This document shows positions 20,987 through 21,506 of a stretch of 21,506 bases of DNA, piece by piece. Positions within the stretch are counted from its first letter, which is position 1; every line of letters starts with the position of its first letter. This stretch comes from CALJIC01 sp039805565 (lineage in GTDB: Bacteria; Chloroflexota; Chloroflexia; Chloroflexales; Roseiflexaceae), in contig JBDLTZ010000277.1 in NCBI GenBank assembly GCA_039805565.1, forward strand, positions 1-21,506, written 5' to 3'. The position numbers and the translations under genes were made by a program. The notes beneath the pieces are model-generated. The model saw nothing but the letters and a program-made list of their open reading frames with translations. It did not search any database and had not been told where the DNA came from.

Positions 20987-21495
20987 GAAGCGGTGCATGG
21001 CCGCAATCAGCGGGCCGCTGCGCCCGCCCCGCGCCCCGAGCGAGCGGGGAACGGCTCCGCCGCGTTGCGGCACCACCACTGCCGGCGCAGTGCAGACCGT
21101 CTACACGGTATCGGCAGTACCAGGCTGGGACTCAGCACGGCGCAGGCCACAAGAAGCGCCAATGCGACCCCGCCGCACGCGAGGACCGGGCCGCAGCGAT
21201 CCGCCTCAGCGGGCGCGAGTACCTGCACTACCGCAGCTTCGACGGGGCGCGGGAGCGGCTGCTCTGACGCGGTCATCGCCGCGCCGCCGGCCACCCGTTG
21301 CGATCCTGCCTCACACTGTGAGCGAGATACCACGCACAGCGGAGCCGCAGCTCGTATAGTTGTCCCAGGTCCTCTGCGTCGAAAGCCCACGTGGGGACCT
21401 CCGCCCGCGTGTGCGGCCGCGCCGGGCACACGGACACGCCCCTCATACCGACCCTGGGCGGCTCGGAGCATCATAGCTGTGGAGGACTCCATACC
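20987..21495. other. Stretch without a supported gene
   Basis: Several open frames cross this GC-rich stretch but none has a family signature or a good start. The best is minus 21007-21276 (89 codons, starting MTASEQPLPR) with one hydrophobic stretch, but its start lacks a ribosome site. A -10-like TATAGT lies at 21355-21360 (plus). It could be a decayed gene or a long promoter region for the gene starting at the window edge. Confidence 0.4.
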
Positions 21496-21506
21496 ATGGG
21501 TAAGCG
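21496..21506 (+). CDS. Possible start of a gene cut by the window end
   Basis: ATGGGTAAGCG at the edge (MGK...) follows GGAGG (21481-21485) with 10-nt spacing, a usable though slightly long distance. Only three and a half codons are seen, so nothing can be said of the product. Confidence 0.4.

Noticed and set aside
20956..21267. Plus-strand frame of 103 codons, considered as a transposase remnant
   Set aside because: No transposase motif can be identified, and the first part is antisense to the phosphoesterase start.
21007..21276. 89-codon minus-strand membrane protein
   Set aside because: It has one hydrophobic stretch but no ribosome site, no family signature and no clear promoter.

Overview
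This 21.5 kb window is high-GC chromosomal DNA from a bacterium. I infer a member of the Chloroflexota (Roseiflexus-like). The basis is gene content and style: small receiver proteins, a fragment of a MalT/LuxR-type ATP-dependent regulator, short GC-rich palindromes between genes, and plain Shine-Dalgarno sites mixed with near-leaderless starts. No rRNA, tRNA, CRISPR array, intact insertion sequence or phage gene was found, so the taxonomic guess has no marker-gene support.

Layout. (1) 1-424: no gene, but a nested hairpin and a four-unit palindromic tandem repeat. (2) 425-4710, minus strand: the high-affinity phosphate transporter in the order pstS-pstC-pstA-pstB. A Pho-box-like array of 11-bp-spaced repeats lies before pstS, and a hairpin plus an internal promoter separate pstS from pstCAB. 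(3) 5050-5418, plus: a receiver-only response regulator divergent from pstS, ending at a strong hairpin. (4) 5563-9174, plus: a four-carbon acid-sugar kinase (DUF1537 family), a PdxA2-type dehydrogenase and a LarA-like racemase/epimerase candidate. (5) 9175-9954, minus: a fusion of a HEPN-like domain (RX4HXY motif) with two CBS domains. (6) 10024-12497, plus: a WecG/TagA glycosyltransferase, an RraA-family protein and an alpha/beta hydrolase. (7) 12541-13689, minus: a CinA-C(PncC)-like domain fused to a HIGH-type nucleotidylyltransferase. (8) 13897-17765, plus: a cation diffusion facilitator and a 947-residue TPM/coiled-coil/glycine-tail surface protein. (9) 17879-18188, minus: a 67-residue zinc-ribbon protein preceded by a consensus extended -10 promoter and a canonical intrinsic terminator in its leader. 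(10) 18484-19678, plus: a small winged-helix-like protein and a sulfite-oxidase-like molybdoenzyme. (11) 19940-20969: a LuxR/MalT-type remnant and, on minus, a calcineurin-like phosphoesterase. (12) 20970-21506: no supported gene until a possible CDS start at the very edge.

How the parts work together. The Pst genes form a complete phosphate importer (lipoprotein receptor, two permeases, ATPase) with visible phosphate-starvation control; phoU and the PhoR/PhoB pair are not in the window. The kinase and PdxA2 match the known two-step conversion of C4 sugar acids to dihydroxyacetone phosphate. The neighbouring LarA-like protein could epimerise the substrate, and the RraA-family protein a gene or two away could be an aldolase of related acids; both links are inference. 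The CinA-like/nucleotidylyltransferase fusion would join two successive steps of NAD recycling if both domains are active.

The most unusual items are the HEPN-CBS fusion, the terminator placed inside the zinc-ribbon gene leader (attenuator or small RNA), the PncC-like/nucleotidylyltransferase fusion, the LarA-like gene beside the acid-sugar kinase, the alternating palindromic repeat after pstB, and a recurring TG(C/G)TA...T extended -10 element at seven places.
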